Under the pieces are notes generated by a model that was given only the letters and a program-made list of their open reading frames with translations, was not told the origin of the DNA and ran no database searches. A stretch of 32,163 nucleotides of DNA, from NCBI GenBank assembly GCA_021152595.1, contig JAGKVC010000011.1, forward strand, positions 1 through 32,163, in the 5' to 3' direction. Source of the stretch: Clostridia bacterium (lineage in GTDB: Bacteria; Bacillota; Clostridia; Oscillospirales; Ruminococcaceae). The position numbers and the translations under genes are program-made. Below, piece after piece: positions 7,114 to 15,284 of this stretch (positions are counted from its first letter, which is position 1; every line of letters starts with the position of its first letter).

Positions 7114-7860
7114 ATGAACGAGCGGATCAGGGCGGCAAAGCGGGGCTTTGAACAGAGCTTTGCTTCCGGCACTTTCTATAACCGGCAGACGCAGGATGAA
7201 CAGCATTTGCAGCAGATTCTCGCGCTTCTGCCGTTCCGGAGCGGCATGCATATTCTGGATCTCGGAACTGGAACCGGCTATCTGGCTTTCCCGATCGCGG
7301 AGATGCATCCGGAAATCACCGTCACCGGACTCGATATTGTCGAAACCGCGCTGGATGTCAACCGCGAAAAAGCAGCGCAGGAGCAGCTTTCCAATCTGCG
7401 CTTTGTGACCTATGACGGCACGCGGTTCCCCTTTGCAGACGGTACGTTTGATCTGGTTATATCGCGCTATGCGCTGCATCATTTTCCGGATATCCGCGGC
7501 AGCATTGCCGAAATCAGCAGGGTACTGACAGCGGAGGGCTGCTTCTTTCTCTCCGATCCTGCGCCGAATGAAGATGATCCGGAACGGTTCGTCGATGCGT
7601 TCATGCAGATGAAGCCGGACGGGCATATCCGATTTTATACATGCGCGGAATGGGACATGCTTTGCGGCGAACGGCATATGCAGAGGATCGGCGGATTTGA
7701 AAGCAGAATCCGGTTCCCGCGAAAGTACAGCGCCGCCTATGACGCATTGCTGAGGCAGTATCCGGATGCTGTCGCCGAAAGCTATGAGATCCAGAGATCC
7801 GGCGGTGAAATCCTGATTACGGAGCAGGTCAGCAATCTGCTGTATCAGAAGCAGAAATGA
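7114..7860 (+). CDS. Class I SAM-dependent methyltransferase
   Basis: This 248-residue protein has a UbiE/COQ5-like Rossmann methyltransferase fold. Motif I is ILDLGTGTGYLAF (47-59), the acidic end of strand 2 is GLDIVE, motif III-like FPFADGTFDLVISRYALHHF carries the usual Asp-Leu-Val, and a further strand reads GCFFLSDPAP. An AGAAAGGAACG ribosome site precedes the ATG by a few bases. It follows NifH-like 2 by 18 bases and is surely in the same operon. The methyl acceptor is unknown; a metabolite, a cofactor precursor or a partner protein are all possible. The class is firm, the role is not. Confidence 0.88.
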   Translation: MNERIRAAKRGFEQSFASGTFYNRQTQDEQHLQQILALLPFRSGMHILDLGTGTGYLAFPIAEMHPEITVTGLDIVETALDVNREKAAQEQLSNLRFVTYDGTRFPFADGTFDLVISRYALHHFPDIRGSIAEISRVLTAEGCFFLSDPAPNEDDPERFVDAFMQMKPDGHIRFYTCAEWDMLCGERHMQRIGGFESRIRFPRKYSAAYDALLRQYPDAVAESYEIQRSGGEILITEQVSNLLYQKQK

Positions 7861-7871
7861 GGAGAGGTATT

Positions 7872-8213
7872 ATGCATGAAAATGTGAATGCACTTTTGAA
7901 GCTCGGCAGGATCCCGTCGGGTGAAATATCCGCTGAACTGTTTGAACAATATGATACACTGCTGCAAACGGCGGATGCGCTGACTTATGAGGAAGCAGCG
8001 GCGCTGACGGCGCTTTTCTCGGACGGCGATCCGGATGATATCTCCGACGAAAGCAATGATCTGAACTGGGCGCTGCTGCACGCTGTTGAAACGGTTTACG
8101 CGGCGGAGCCTGCGCGGTATCAGGAATTGATTGAGCAATGCGGCAGTGCTGCATGGAAGGAACTGTTGCAAACAAGACTGAACAATGCGCAGAAAGAGCA
8201 AGGAAATCATTAA
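7872..8213 (+). CDS. Small acidic helical protein, possibly Imm30-like
   Basis: This 113-residue acidic protein is predicted largely helical. The segment DLNWALLHAVETVYAAEP resembles the 'llh-lE' core of immunity protein 30 (Imm30) families, but this is a pattern impression and not a confirmed match. An in-frame ATG at 7857 overlaps the methyltransferase stop, yet the GGAGAGG ribosome site at 7861-7867 sits just ahead of the ATG at 7872, so I chose the latter. The stop is one base before the next NifD-like gene, so it is firmly inside the operon. There is no toxin gene beside it. It could be a dedicated chaperone or regulator built on an immunity fold. Confidence 0.6.
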   Translation: MHENVNALLKLGRIPSGEISAELFEQYDTLLQTADALTYEEAAALTALFSDGDPDDISDESNDLNWALLHAVETVYAAEPARYQELIEQCGSAAWKELLQTRLNNAQKEQGNH

Positions 8214-8214
8214 C

Positions 8215-9501
8215 ATGAACAACGCATATTTTATCACGGCGGCAGCGCTTGCGGAACGCGGCTTTGCCGATCTGCCGGAGGAGCTGAATTCCGCAAAGCA
8301 CATGATCTACAGCTCACCGGCAACCCTCGATTATAATTCCCCCGGTGCAAAGGGATTCGGCGTCAAGCGCGCAGGACTTGCGATCCCCGGCTCTGTGATG
8401 CTGCTGGTCGCGCCCGGCTGCTGCGGACGAAATACCGCGCTGCTCAACGAACTCGGCTACAGCGAGCGCTTTTTCTATCTGATGCTCGATGATACCGATA
8501 TCGTCACGGGGCGCTATCTGAAAAAAATCCCGAAGGCATGCGCAGAACTGCTCGAAGAATGCGAAACGCCGCCCTCTGCGGTCGTGATCTGCATTACCTG
8601 CGTCGATGCGCTGCTCGGCACGGATATGGAGCGCGTCTGCCGGAGCTGTGAGGATCTGACCGGTGTCGCAACGATCCCTGCGTACATGTACGCACTGACG
8701 AGAGAAAAGCGTCTGCCGCCGATGGCACTCGTGCGCAAATCGGTTTATTCGCTGCTCAAACCGCAGAAGCGCGTCTCCACAGCCTGCAATCTGCTCGGCT
8801 TTTTCTCGGCACTTGAGGACGGCTGCGAGCTCTATGATCTGCTGCGGTCTGCCGGCATCCGGACGATCGGCGAGATCGGGCGATGTCAGACATTTGACGA
8901 ATATGCAGCACTTTCAAAGGCGAATTTCAATCTCGTGCTCAATGCGGAGACACGCCATGCCGCACAGGATATGCAGGAGCGGCTCGGCATCCCGTTTATT
9001 GAGCTGACAAGGCTTTACCGGCTCGACAAGATCCGCAATCAGTACCGTCTGCTCGGGCAGGCGATCGGGGCGAATCTCGATGATGCGGAATATTACAATG
9101 ATGCACAGGAGAAAATCACGCAGTTCCGCGAAAAATACGGGGCACTGCGCATAGCCGTCGGGGAATGCCTGAATGCGGACAGCTTTGAGCTTGCGCTGGC
9201 ACTGACGGAATACGGCTTTCATGTTCCGGAGATCTACGGAACGGTCGGAGAGCGGAATTTTGTGTTTATCAAGCGGCTGGCAGAGGTTTCGCCGGATACG
9301 CGGATTTACTCGAATCTGTCTCCGACGATGCTGACTTATCACCGTGAAACCGCGATTGACGCGGTGATCGGAAATGACGCGATGTATTATCACAAAGATT
9401 TACCCGGCATCGGCTTTCAGGAAGAGGAGCAGCCCTTTGGCTATCGCGGCGTGACGCTGCTCTTTGAAAAGCTCGGTGCGGCACTTGCGGAGGAAGACTA
9501 A
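8215..9501 (+). CDS. NifD-like nitrogenase component 1 protein (copy C)
   Basis: This 428-residue component-1 family protein is related to the copy at 3073. Landmarks appear in the same order: LLVAPGCCGRNTALLNELGY (C69 and C70, first cluster region), LDDTDIVTGRYLKKI (91-105, the nitrogenase 'D-I-V-x-G' loop) and VICITCVDALLGTD (C126 and C129, second cluster region). Rossmann-like segments follow. Compared with copy A it has adjacent cysteines C69-C70, and it lacks the Cys-x-x-Cys C-terminal tail. Start MNNAYFITAA at 8215 lies one base after the preceding stop. It likely pairs with the protein at 9952. The substitution pattern suggests the A/B and C/D pairs carry different clusters or do different jobs. 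Confidence 0.84.
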   Translation: MNNAYFITAAALAERGFADLPEELNSAKHMIYSSPATLDYNSPGAKGFGVKRAGLAIPGSVMLLVAPGCCGRNTALLNELGYSERFFYLMLDDTDIVTGRYLKKIPKACAELLEECETPPSAVVICITCVDALLGTDMERVCRSCEDLTGVATIPAYMYALTREKRLPPMALVRKSVYSLLKPQKRVSTACNLLGFFSALEDGCELYDLLRSAGIRTIGEIGRCQTFDEYAALSKANFNLVLNAETRHAAQDMQERLGIPFIELTRLYRLDKIRNQYRLLGQAIGANLDDAEYYNDAQEKITQFREKYGALRIAVGECLNADSFELALALTEYGFHVPEIYGTVGERNFVFIKRLAEVSPDTRIYSNLSPTMLTYHRETAIDAVIGNDAMYYHKDLPGIGFQEEEQPFGYRGVTLLFEKLGAALAEED

Positions 9502-9502
9502 A

Positions 9503-9955
9503 ATGGCAAACCGGAGACCGAAGGAATATTATACAATCACGCTTGACGGCATTCCCGTCCGGCTGCTCGGCGGATTTTTGCGCGATACGCTCGGAATGTG
9601 CGGTGAGACAGTTGTGAGATCGCATTTTTACTCGGCGGAATCGGGCGATTTTACATATACCGATGCGCTGGATCTGGATGCATATTTTGCAGAACGGCGC
9701 AGCGCAACGGTGCATATGAAAACGATCCGGTTCGACCGTGCATATCGCGATGGAACATGTCTGATCTACGCATATGGCAGCAAGGCGCAGCTCGAATGCG
9801 ACATCGAAGAACGTGATTTTGATACGAAAAAAATGCCGGAATTGCAGGCGTGGCTGAAAGAGCAGATCCATGATTATAATGCAGAATATGCATGTATCAG
9901 CTATACTTTTGACAATAAGCGGCTGTTTGAATACGGAGGAGGAGCGCAGCCATGA
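9503..9955 (+). CDS. Hypothetical protein between the NifD-like and NifK-like genes
   Basis: I do not recognise this 150-residue protein. It starts MANRRPKEYYTITLDGIPVR, has mixed hydrophobic and charged segments suggesting an alpha/beta or beta-rich soluble domain, and ends with an aromatic-rich stretch (EYACISYTFDNKRLFEYGGG). It has two cysteines, C33 and one near residue 131, and no clear metal motif. The start is one base after the preceding stop and the last bases overlap the NifK-like ATG (9952), so it is translated as part of the operon. Codon use matches its neighbours. It interrupts a pair of genes that would otherwise be adjacent, just as DUF554 does in the other pair. Confidence 0.75.
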   Translation: MANRRPKEYYTITLDGIPVRLLGGFLRDTLGMCGETVVRSHFYSAESGDFTYTDALDLDAYFAERRSATVHMKTIRFDRAYRDGTCLIYAYGSKAQLECDIEERDFDTKKMPELQAWLKEQIHDYNAEYACISYTFDNKRLFEYGGGAQP

Positions 9956-10980
9956 GCCGCCTTCTGACACATCTTTCGCCCCTAGCGCCCGATGATTCCG
10001 GCGCATGCGGCGTGTTCTATGAGCTGGGCGGCATCACGGTCATCTGCGATGCGGGCGGCTGCGCGGGCAATGTCTGCGGATTTGATGAGCCGCGCTGGCA
10101 CGAAAAATCCTCCGCGCTGTTCAGTGCAGGTCTGCGCGACATGGACGCGATCCTCGGCAGGGATGAGCTGCTGATCCGCAAGCTCGCAAAAATCACGGAG
10201 CAGATTCCGGCAGCCTTTACCGCGATCGTCGGGACGCCTGTTCCGGCGGTCATTGCGACGGATTATCAGGCGCTCAGACGCATGGCAGAGAAGAAAACCG
10301 GAATTCCCTGCATTACCGTGGAGACCGACGGCACGCGCGGCTATGATTTCGGGGAAATGCTCAGCTATTCGCGGCTGTTCCGCACCTTTGCGGCGGAGCG
10401 GTATCCGGTGAAGGAAGGCAAGTGCGGTGTCATCGGCGCGACGCCGCTGAACACCGGTCTGACGCGCGCGGACAGCATCATTGATGCAGTGCGGGCGCAG
10501 GAATATGAGCAGGTTGTCTGTTTCGGTCTGGACAGCGGTCTGGATGAGATTCGCCGTGCATCGGAATGTGCGCATCTGCTTGTAATTTCGCCGTCCGGAC
10601 TGAAAGCGGCGGAGTATCTGCACGAGGCATTCGGGACACCGTATTCGGTCGGATTTCCGGTTCTGCCGGAGGATGTGACCGAACGCGCACGGGCACTTTC
10701 CGGCAAGCGTGTCCTGATTGTGCATCAGCAGTTTGCGGCAAACGCGCTGCGCAATATCATTACAAATTGCGAAACGGCGTGCGGCACATGGTTCATGCAT
10801 GATCCGCGCTATGAAAGCGGTCAGGCGTATCAATTCCGGGATGAGAAATCGTTCCGTGAGGCGGCGGAGAATATGGATGTTGTAATTGCGGATCCGATGC
10901 TGCGGCGTGCAGTTCCGCATTTCCGCGGCGAATGGATTGACTTTCCGCACTATGCCGTCAGCGGCTCTGCAAAGTGGTGA
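9952..10980 (+). CDS. NifK-like nitrogenase component 1 protein (copy D)
   Basis: This 342-residue paralogue of the protein at 5168 shares SGACGVFYELGGITVICD, DEPRW and GLRDMDAILGRDE. Cysteines differ: it has C19, C32, C37 (DAGGCAGN) and C42, whereas the position of C93 in copy B is V93 here (AIVGTPVPAV). It is about 47 residues shorter than copy B, mainly because the C-terminal half is more compact. The Rossmann block VLIVHQQFAANALRN replaces the GENITGG block of copy B. It overlaps the previous gene by four bases. It is a probable partner of the NifD-like protein at 8215. A scaffold role like NifN is one possibility, and it rests on position and divergence only. Confidence 0.82.
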   Translation: MSRLLTHLSPLAPDDSGACGVFYELGGITVICDAGGCAGNVCGFDEPRWHEKSSALFSAGLRDMDAILGRDELLIRKLAKITEQIPAAFTAIVGTPVPAVIATDYQALRRMAEKKTGIPCITVETDGTRGYDFGEMLSYSRLFRTFAAERYPVKEGKCGVIGATPLNTGLTRADSIIDAVRAQEYEQVVCFGLDSGLDEIRRASECAHLLVISPSGLKAAEYLHEAFGTPYSVGFPVLPEDVTERARALSGKRVLIVHQQFAANALRNIITNCETACGTWFMHDPRYESGQAYQFRDEKSFREAAENMDVVIADPMLRRAVPHFRGEWIDFPHYAVSGSAKW

Positions 10981-10985
10981 AAATC

Positions 10986-11906
10986 ATGGATATACGCGAA
11001 AAATCACTGAATGAAATCTACGGCTGGGAGCCGGTCAAAACGGAACCGGATACCTATGTGATCCGGACGGCTTCGCGCGCAATGCGGCTGCCGCTCAAGG
11101 ATTTGTCCGCAGAAGAGATCCGGCTGCTGATCGGGCAGAAGGTGGGGCTGCGGTATCTGCTGCCGCTTGCGATTGCGATTCTGCAAAAGAATCCGCTGAA
11201 GCAGGCGAGCCTCTTTCCGGGAGATTTGCTCGAGGTCTGCAAGCGGCTGAATGCCTCTGATTGGGACGGGAATTCCGAGGAGCTGCGTGCTTTTCAGGAT
11301 ATCTTGAAAGCGGCGGAACCAAAAACAGTCACGGAATTCGAGACGCCCTGCGGCATTCTGCGGTTTTCGGATGATTCGGGCAATATTCTACCATTTCAGA
11401 TCCGTCAGGAGATCCACGAGGAATCTGCATCCGTCTATGATAATATTGCGGAAGAATGGATGCCGCTGGACGCGCAGAATCAGTATACGGTGTGCATTGC
11501 AGCATGCAGTCTGACTATTGGCTGTGAGTATGTCATGCGTCTGTACGGTGATTGCAATTACGCATATGGCGACAGCGATGAATGTGCAATCGCAAGTCTT
11601 GTCACTTCGGAAAATGTGACGCTCAGTCTCGGCGCATGCGATCTCAATGAGGATGAAAAGAACCGTCAGGCGGTGCCGGTGACCGTGAACGGCGAGCGTA
11701 CCGGATGGAAATATCCGGATGCGTTTGATACGTCAGAAATGCGCGGATACTTGCTTTTTGTGCTGCCGGACTGGTCGGGCTACCGCTTCCGGCTGCTCGA
11801 TGATACAGAGCCGGAGATCCGCTTCCGGATTGCATGGGCAGCGCATACAGCGGAACATGCCGCTCCGGATGATTACGGCGCTGTGACGAACTGGACGATC
11901 ATGTAA
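10986..11906 (+). CDS. CdiI_2-type immunity-like domain fused to an unknown domain
   Basis: This 306-residue protein has two parts. Residues 1-95 resemble the contact-dependent inhibition immunity family CdiI_2: LNEIYGWEP, RLPLKDLSAEEIRLLIGQKV, GLRYLLPLAIAIL and a further FPGDLLEVCKRL match the family's 'pl-eLt-edlRlLigQ-igL-yLvP-Al' and 'pGDLL' pattern. Residues 110-306 are beta-rich with several cysteines (TVCIAACSLTIGCEY) and match nothing I know. Start ATG at 10986 was chosen over upstream in-frame GTG codons that overlap the previous gene. No CdiA or polymorphic toxin is in view, so an orphan or repurposed immunity fold is likely. It follows the NifK-like gene by five bases. Confidence 0.65.
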   Translation: MDIREKSLNEIYGWEPVKTEPDTYVIRTASRAMRLPLKDLSAEEIRLLIGQKVGLRYLLPLAIAILQKNPLKQASLFPGDLLEVCKRLNASDWDGNSEELRAFQDILKAAEPKTVTEFETPCGILRFSDDSGNILPFQIRQEIHEESASVYDNIAEEWMPLDAQNQYTVCIAACSLTIGCEYVMRLYGDCNYAYGDSDECAIASLVTSENVTLSLGACDLNEDEKNRQAVPVTVNGERTGWKYPDAFDTSEMRGYLLFVLPDWSGYRFRLLDDTEPEIRFRIAWAAHTAEHAAPDDYGAVTNWTIM

Positions 11907-11918
11907 AAGGAGGATACA

Positions 11919-12371
11919 ATGGAACAGCAAAAACCGGTGATCCGCGAGATCACAGAGAATGATTTTGATGCACTGATGCAGCTTTATACGCATCTGCACG
12001 ACAATCCTGTTCCGGAGAAATGTGATAAAGTTGCGGCGGTATGGAAGCGTATCCTGACAGATCCGGCGCATCATATCATTGCCGCGGAGATTGACGGCGA
12101 AATTGTATCATCTTGCGTTTGCGTAATGATTCCGAATCTGACGCATGCGCAGCGTCCCTATGCACTGATCGAGAATGTTGTGACGCATGCGGCGTACCGG
12201 AAGCGCGGCTTTGCGAGCGCATGCCTTGCATATGCAAAGACGCTTGCCCAGCATGAAAACTGTTATAAGCTCATGCTGATGACCGGCGCAAAGGATGAGC
12301 AGACACTCCATTTCTACGAGCAGGCAGGCTATAACCGGACGGATAAAACGGCGTTTATTCAGTGGCTTTGA
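11919..12371 (+). CDS. GNAT family N-acetyltransferase
   Basis: This 150-residue protein has the GNAT order: an N-terminal helix pair (EITENDFDALMQLYTHLHDN), a beta sheet (IIAAEIDGEIVSSCVCVMIP) and the acetyl-CoA loop NVVTHAAYRKRGFASACL, with the characteristic R-x-x-G-x-A. The C-terminal part is KLMLMTGAKDEQTLHFYEQAGY. The ribosome site AAAAGGAGG is strong. It links the nitrogenase-like block to the hyp block, with 12 bases upstream and 46 bases before hypF. The acceptor is unknown; proteins of this type often acetylate small amines or protein N-termini. Confidence 0.9.
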   Translation: MEQQKPVIREITENDFDALMQLYTHLHDNPVPEKCDKVAAVWKRILTDPAHHIIAAEIDGEIVSSCVCVMIPNLTHAQRPYALIENVVTHAAYRKRGFASACLAYAKTLAQHENCYKLMLMTGAKDEQTLHFYEQAGYNRTDKTAFIQWL

Positions 12372-12417
12372 ATGACCGCAAGAAAATACGAATTTTAATC
12401 GGAGGTGAACCGGCTGC

Positions 12418-14745
12418 ATGACTACACAATTTCATATTTACGGCATCGTGCAGGGCGTCGGATTCCGCCCGTTTACAGCGGTGACGGCGGCACGGTTCGG
12501 CATCCGCGGAACGGTTGCGAACAAGGGCTCCTATGTCGAGATCATTGCGCAGGGGGAGCCTGACACGCTGGACGCATTCGCTGCGGAAATCCGGAATCAT
12601 CCGCCGGCACGCGCGATGATTCTGGCAATGGACAGCGAGCCGCTCGATGCTTCCGGATACAATCATGAATTCGACGCATTTACGATCATTGAGAGCGAGA
12701 AGGAGACAGGAGATATCTTCGTATCACCGGACATTGCGACCTGCGACCACTGCCGCGCGGAGCTGTTTGATCCGCAGAACCGGCGCTATCTGCACCCGTT
12801 TATCAACTGTACGCAGTGCGGCCCACGGCTGACAATTCTTGACACGATGCCCTATGACCGTGAACGGACGAGCATGCACGAATTTCCGATGTGCGCGGCT
12901 TGTGATGCGGAGTATCATGATCCCGAAACACGCCGCTATGATGCACAGCCGAACTGCTGTCATGACTGCGGTCCCGAGGTCTATGTAATTGGGACAAAAT
13001 TGCGCGGCAGCGATGCGATTACGGCTGTCCGCAGAGCGATTACGGACGGCAAAATTGCAGCGATCAAAGGCATCGGCGGCTTTCATCTCTGCTGCGATGC
13101 GAAGAATCCGGATGCGGTGCGGCGGCTCCGGGATCGCAAGCATCGTCCGATGAAGCCCTTTGCCGTTATGATGAAGGATCTTGAAACAGCGGAGCGTGAA
13201 TGCATCCTGCTAGACGGTCAGCGCGAAATGCTGACAGGGTGGCAGAAGCCGATTCTGCTGCTGGAAAAGCGCCCGAAGATGTCGATTTGTGACGATATTG
13301 CCCCCGATAACCGGACGGTCGGCGTGATGCTGCCCTACGCGCCGGTGCAAATGCTGCTCTTCGATTATCCGGACAGTATAGAAATGACCGACTGCCTTGT
13401 TATGACGAGCGGAAATGCACACGGTGCGCCGATCTGCCGGAACGATGCAGATGCGGTCAGAGAGATCGGGGATTTCTGTGATCTGATTCTCTCGCATAAC
13501 CGCAAAATCCGCCTGCGCGCTGACGATTCGGTCTGCGACTGGCTCGGCGGCAAGCCTTATATGATCCGGCGGTCCCGCGGCTTTGCACCGCTGCCGGTAA
13601 TGATCCCGAAAAAGCAGCACAGACAGGTGCTTGCGATCGGCGGCGAGCTGAAAAATACGTTCTGTATAGCGAAGGGCGGCCTGCTCTATGCTTCGCCGTT
13701 TGTCGGGGATATGGCGGATATCCGGACGGTGCAGGCACTGCGCGAATCGGTTGACCGGATGTGCGGTCTTCTTGAGGCGGAGCCGGAGCTGATCGTCTGC
13801 GATATGCACCCGATGTACAACACGGTGACGGTTGCACAGGAAATCGCGCAGGAGCGTGGAATTCCGCTGATTCAGGTGCAGCATCACTACGCGCATATTC
13901 TCGCATGTATGGCGGAGAATGACGTCACCGGCAGGGTGATCGGACTGAGTTTGGACGGCACCGGCTACGGTACGGACGGCACGATCTGGGGCGGCGAATT
14001 GCTGCTTTGTGATCCGTCCGGATTTGAGCGGCTCGGCTCGGTGCAGCTGTTTATGCAGACCGGCGGCGACCTTTCCGCGAAAGAGGGATGGCGCATTGCG
14101 GCGGCGCTGCTGCGCGATGCGGCTCCCGAGTCTGCACAGGAAATCTGCGAGGCACTCGGCATCTGTCAGGCGCAGGAATTCAGGGTGCTCGGCAATATGG
14201 CGCGCATGGGCATCAACAGCGTTCCGTCTACAAGCTGCGGACGCATTTTCGACGCTGTTTCTGCGATTTTAGGCATTCGCCGCGCAGTGACATTCGAGGG
14301 CGAGGCATCCACGGCGCTGATGTATGAAGCGGAGCAGTATGCGGCGGAACACGGTGATCCTGCCTGCGAACTGCCTGCGGAGATCATCTGCGAAAACGGC
14401 AGGATCACGATGCAGACAACCGCACTCGCTTTGGAAATTGCAAAGCGGTATCTCAATGACCGCATACCCGAAAACCGGATGTATCTTGCGTATCAGTTCC
14501 ATGCGGCACTCGCGGATATGCTGTATCAGGCATGTGAGAAAATCCGCGAAGATACGAAGATATCCACATGTGCGCTCAGCGGCGGCGTATTCCAGAACAG
14601 ACTGCTGACACGCATGTGCCGCGACAAATTATCCGCTGCCGGTTTCACCGTCCTGCTGCACAGTCTGATTCCCCCGAATGACGGCGGCATCTGCATCGGG
14701 CAGGCGATGTACGGCGCGTATTATGAGAAAGGGGCAGAAGCATGA
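12418..14745 (+). CDS. hypF: HypF carbamoyltransferase (hydrogenase maturation)
   Basis: HypF makes a carbamoyl group from carbamoyl phosphate and ATP and passes it to the C-terminal Cys of HypE, the first step in making cyanide ligands. The 775-residue protein has full family length. It holds an acylphosphatase domain (VQGVGFRPF, 11-19) and two zinc fingers with cysteines at 109/112, 131/134, 159/162 and 181/184 in the classic C-x2-C-x18-C-x2-C spacing. A YrdC-like domain follows (GKIAAIKGIGGFHLCCDA and KHRPMKPFAVM). The Kae1-like carbamoyltransferase domain has HHYAH at 489-493 and GLSLDGTGYGTDGTIWGGE. GGAGGTG precedes the ATG. Its stop overlaps the next gene's start by four bases. All key residues look intact. 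Confidence 0.97.
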   Translation: MTTQFHIYGIVQGVGFRPFTAVTAARFGIRGTVANKGSYVEIIAQGEPDTLDAFAAEIRNHPPARAMILAMDSEPLDASGYNHEFDAFTIIESEKETGDIFVSPDIATCDHCRAELFDPQNRRYLHPFINCTQCGPRLTILDTMPYDRERTSMHEFPMCAACDAEYHDPETRRYDAQPNCCHDCGPEVYVIGTKLRGSDAITAVRRAITDGKIAAIKGIGGFHLCCDAKNPDAVRRLRDRKHRPMKPFAVMMKDLETAERECILLDGQREMLTGWQKPILLLEKRPKMSICDDIAPDNRTVGVMLPYAPVQMLLFDYPDSIEMTDCLVMTSGNAHGAPICRNDADAVREIGDFCDLILSHNRKIRLRADDSVCDWLGGKPYMIRRSRGFAPLPVMIPKKQHRQVLAIGGELKNTFCIAKGGLLYASPFVGDMADIRTVQALRESVDRMCGLLEAEPELIVCDMHPMYNTVTVAQEIAQERGIPLIQVQHHYAHILACMAENDVTGRVIGLSLDGTGYGTDGTIWGGELLLCDPSGFERLGSVQLFMQTGGDLSAKEGWRIAAALLRDAAPESAQEICEALGICQAQEFRVLGNMARMGINSVPSTSCGRIFDAVSAILGIRRAVTFEGEASTALMYEAEQYAAEHGDPACELPAEIICENGRITMQTTALALEIAKRYLNDRIPENRMYLAYQFHAALADMLYQACEKIREDTKISTCALSGGVFQNRLLTRMCRDKLSAAGFTVLLHSLIPPNDGGICIGQAMYGAYYEKGAEA

Positions 14746-15071
14746 TCGGTGATATTGTCACAGTGACGGTTGACCGTCCGCTCGGGAGCGCGCATCCGGA
14801 TTATCCGGAGATGATTTACCCGATGAACTACGGTTATATAGAGGGTATTATGGCGCCGGACGGCGAGGAGCAGGATGCGTATATTCTCGGTGTTTCGCAG
14901 CCGGTGAAGCAGTTTACCGGCAGGATCATTGCGATCGTCCGCCGCGCGGATGATATCGAGGAAAAATGGGTGGTCTGTCCGGAAGGTCAGCACTTTACAA
15001 AGCAGGAAATCGCGGAGCTGATCCGCTTTCAGGAACAATATTTTCAATCGGAAATTTTGATGGAGGTATAA
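14742..15071 (+). CDS. Short inorganic-pyrophosphatase-like protein
   Basis: This 109-residue protein carries a soluble inorganic pyrophosphatase-like signature: HPDYPEMIYPMNYGYIEGIM, then DGEEQDAYILGV with the acidic metal ligands (E-E-Q-D), FTGRIIAIVRRADDIEEKWVV, and a C-terminal helix. It is much shorter than classical pyrophosphatases (about 170 residues or more) but matches a compact clostridial version that lacks the N-terminal strands. Its ATG overlaps the hypF stop, and hypC follows three bases after it. HypF consumes ATP with release of pyrophosphate, so local PPi removal would make sense; this link is inference from gene order. A different phosphoanhydride or no catalysis at all is also possible. 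Confidence 0.78.
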   Translation: MIGDIVTVTVDRPLGSAHPDYPEMIYPMNYGYIEGIMAPDGEEQDAYILGVSQPVKQFTGRIIAIVRRADDIEEKWVVCPEGQHFTKQEIAELIRFQEQYFQSEILMEV

Positions 15072-15074
15072 ATT

Positions 15075-15284
15075 ATGTGTGTCGGATTATCTGCAAGAGT
15101 TGTCAGAGTTGAAGAGGGTACCGCGCTGATCGACGCGAGCGGTGCGCAGAGAGAAATCAGCGCAGGTGTGCTGGATGATCTCGAGCCGGGCGATTTTGTT
15201 ATGGTGCATGCAGGCGTTGCAATCGCAAAAATCACCGAGGACGATGAAGCCGAGGCGGACGAGGTCATGGAGGATCTGCTGTGA
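15075..15284 (+). CDS. hypC: HypC/HupF-type hydrogenase maturation chaperone
   Basis: HypC, with HypD, holds iron while CN and CO ligands are attached, then delivers it to the target protein. This 69-residue copy has the essential Cys at position 2 (MCVGLSARVV), the core block DLEPGDFVMVHAGVAIAKI with H45 and an acidic C-terminus. The usual AIPG-type segment after Cys2 reads GLSA here, so the Cys loop is changed. A clear ribosome site (TGGAGG) precedes the ATG. The overlap with hypD is four bases (GTGA). Because HypC-type chaperones make the contact with the client protein, the altered N-terminus could reflect a client other than a hydrogenase large subunit. Confidence 0.93.
   Translation: MCVGLSARVVRVEEGTALIDASGAQREISAGVLDDLEPGDFVMVHAGVAIAKITEDDEAEADEVMEDLL

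Noticed and set aside
6310..7677. Long minus-strand open frame (455 codons) opposite NifH-like 2 and the methyltransferase
   Set aside because: It mirrors real genes on the plus strand that have full family motifs; GC-rich codon use keeps antisense frames open. Similar long antisense frames at 26038-27258 and 27274-28761 are rejected for the same reason.
2315..10980. True nitrogenase (dinitrogen fixation)
   Set aside because: No NifB, NifE/N of standard type or molybdenum genes; the component-1 proteins are short and divergent, and ligand residues of the Mo cofactor cannot be recognised.
2315..10980. Dark-operative protochlorophyllide reductase, chlorophyllide reductase or CfbC/D for F430
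   Set aside because: These use one NifH-like and one or two component-1 proteins with tetrapyrrole genes nearby. Here there are four component-1 genes and no tetrapyrrole gene.
2315..10980. Methylthio-alkane reductase (Mar)
   Set aside because: The nearby NifB-like and sulfur-salvage genes expected for Mar are missing, and the hyp genes and other partners do not belong to it.
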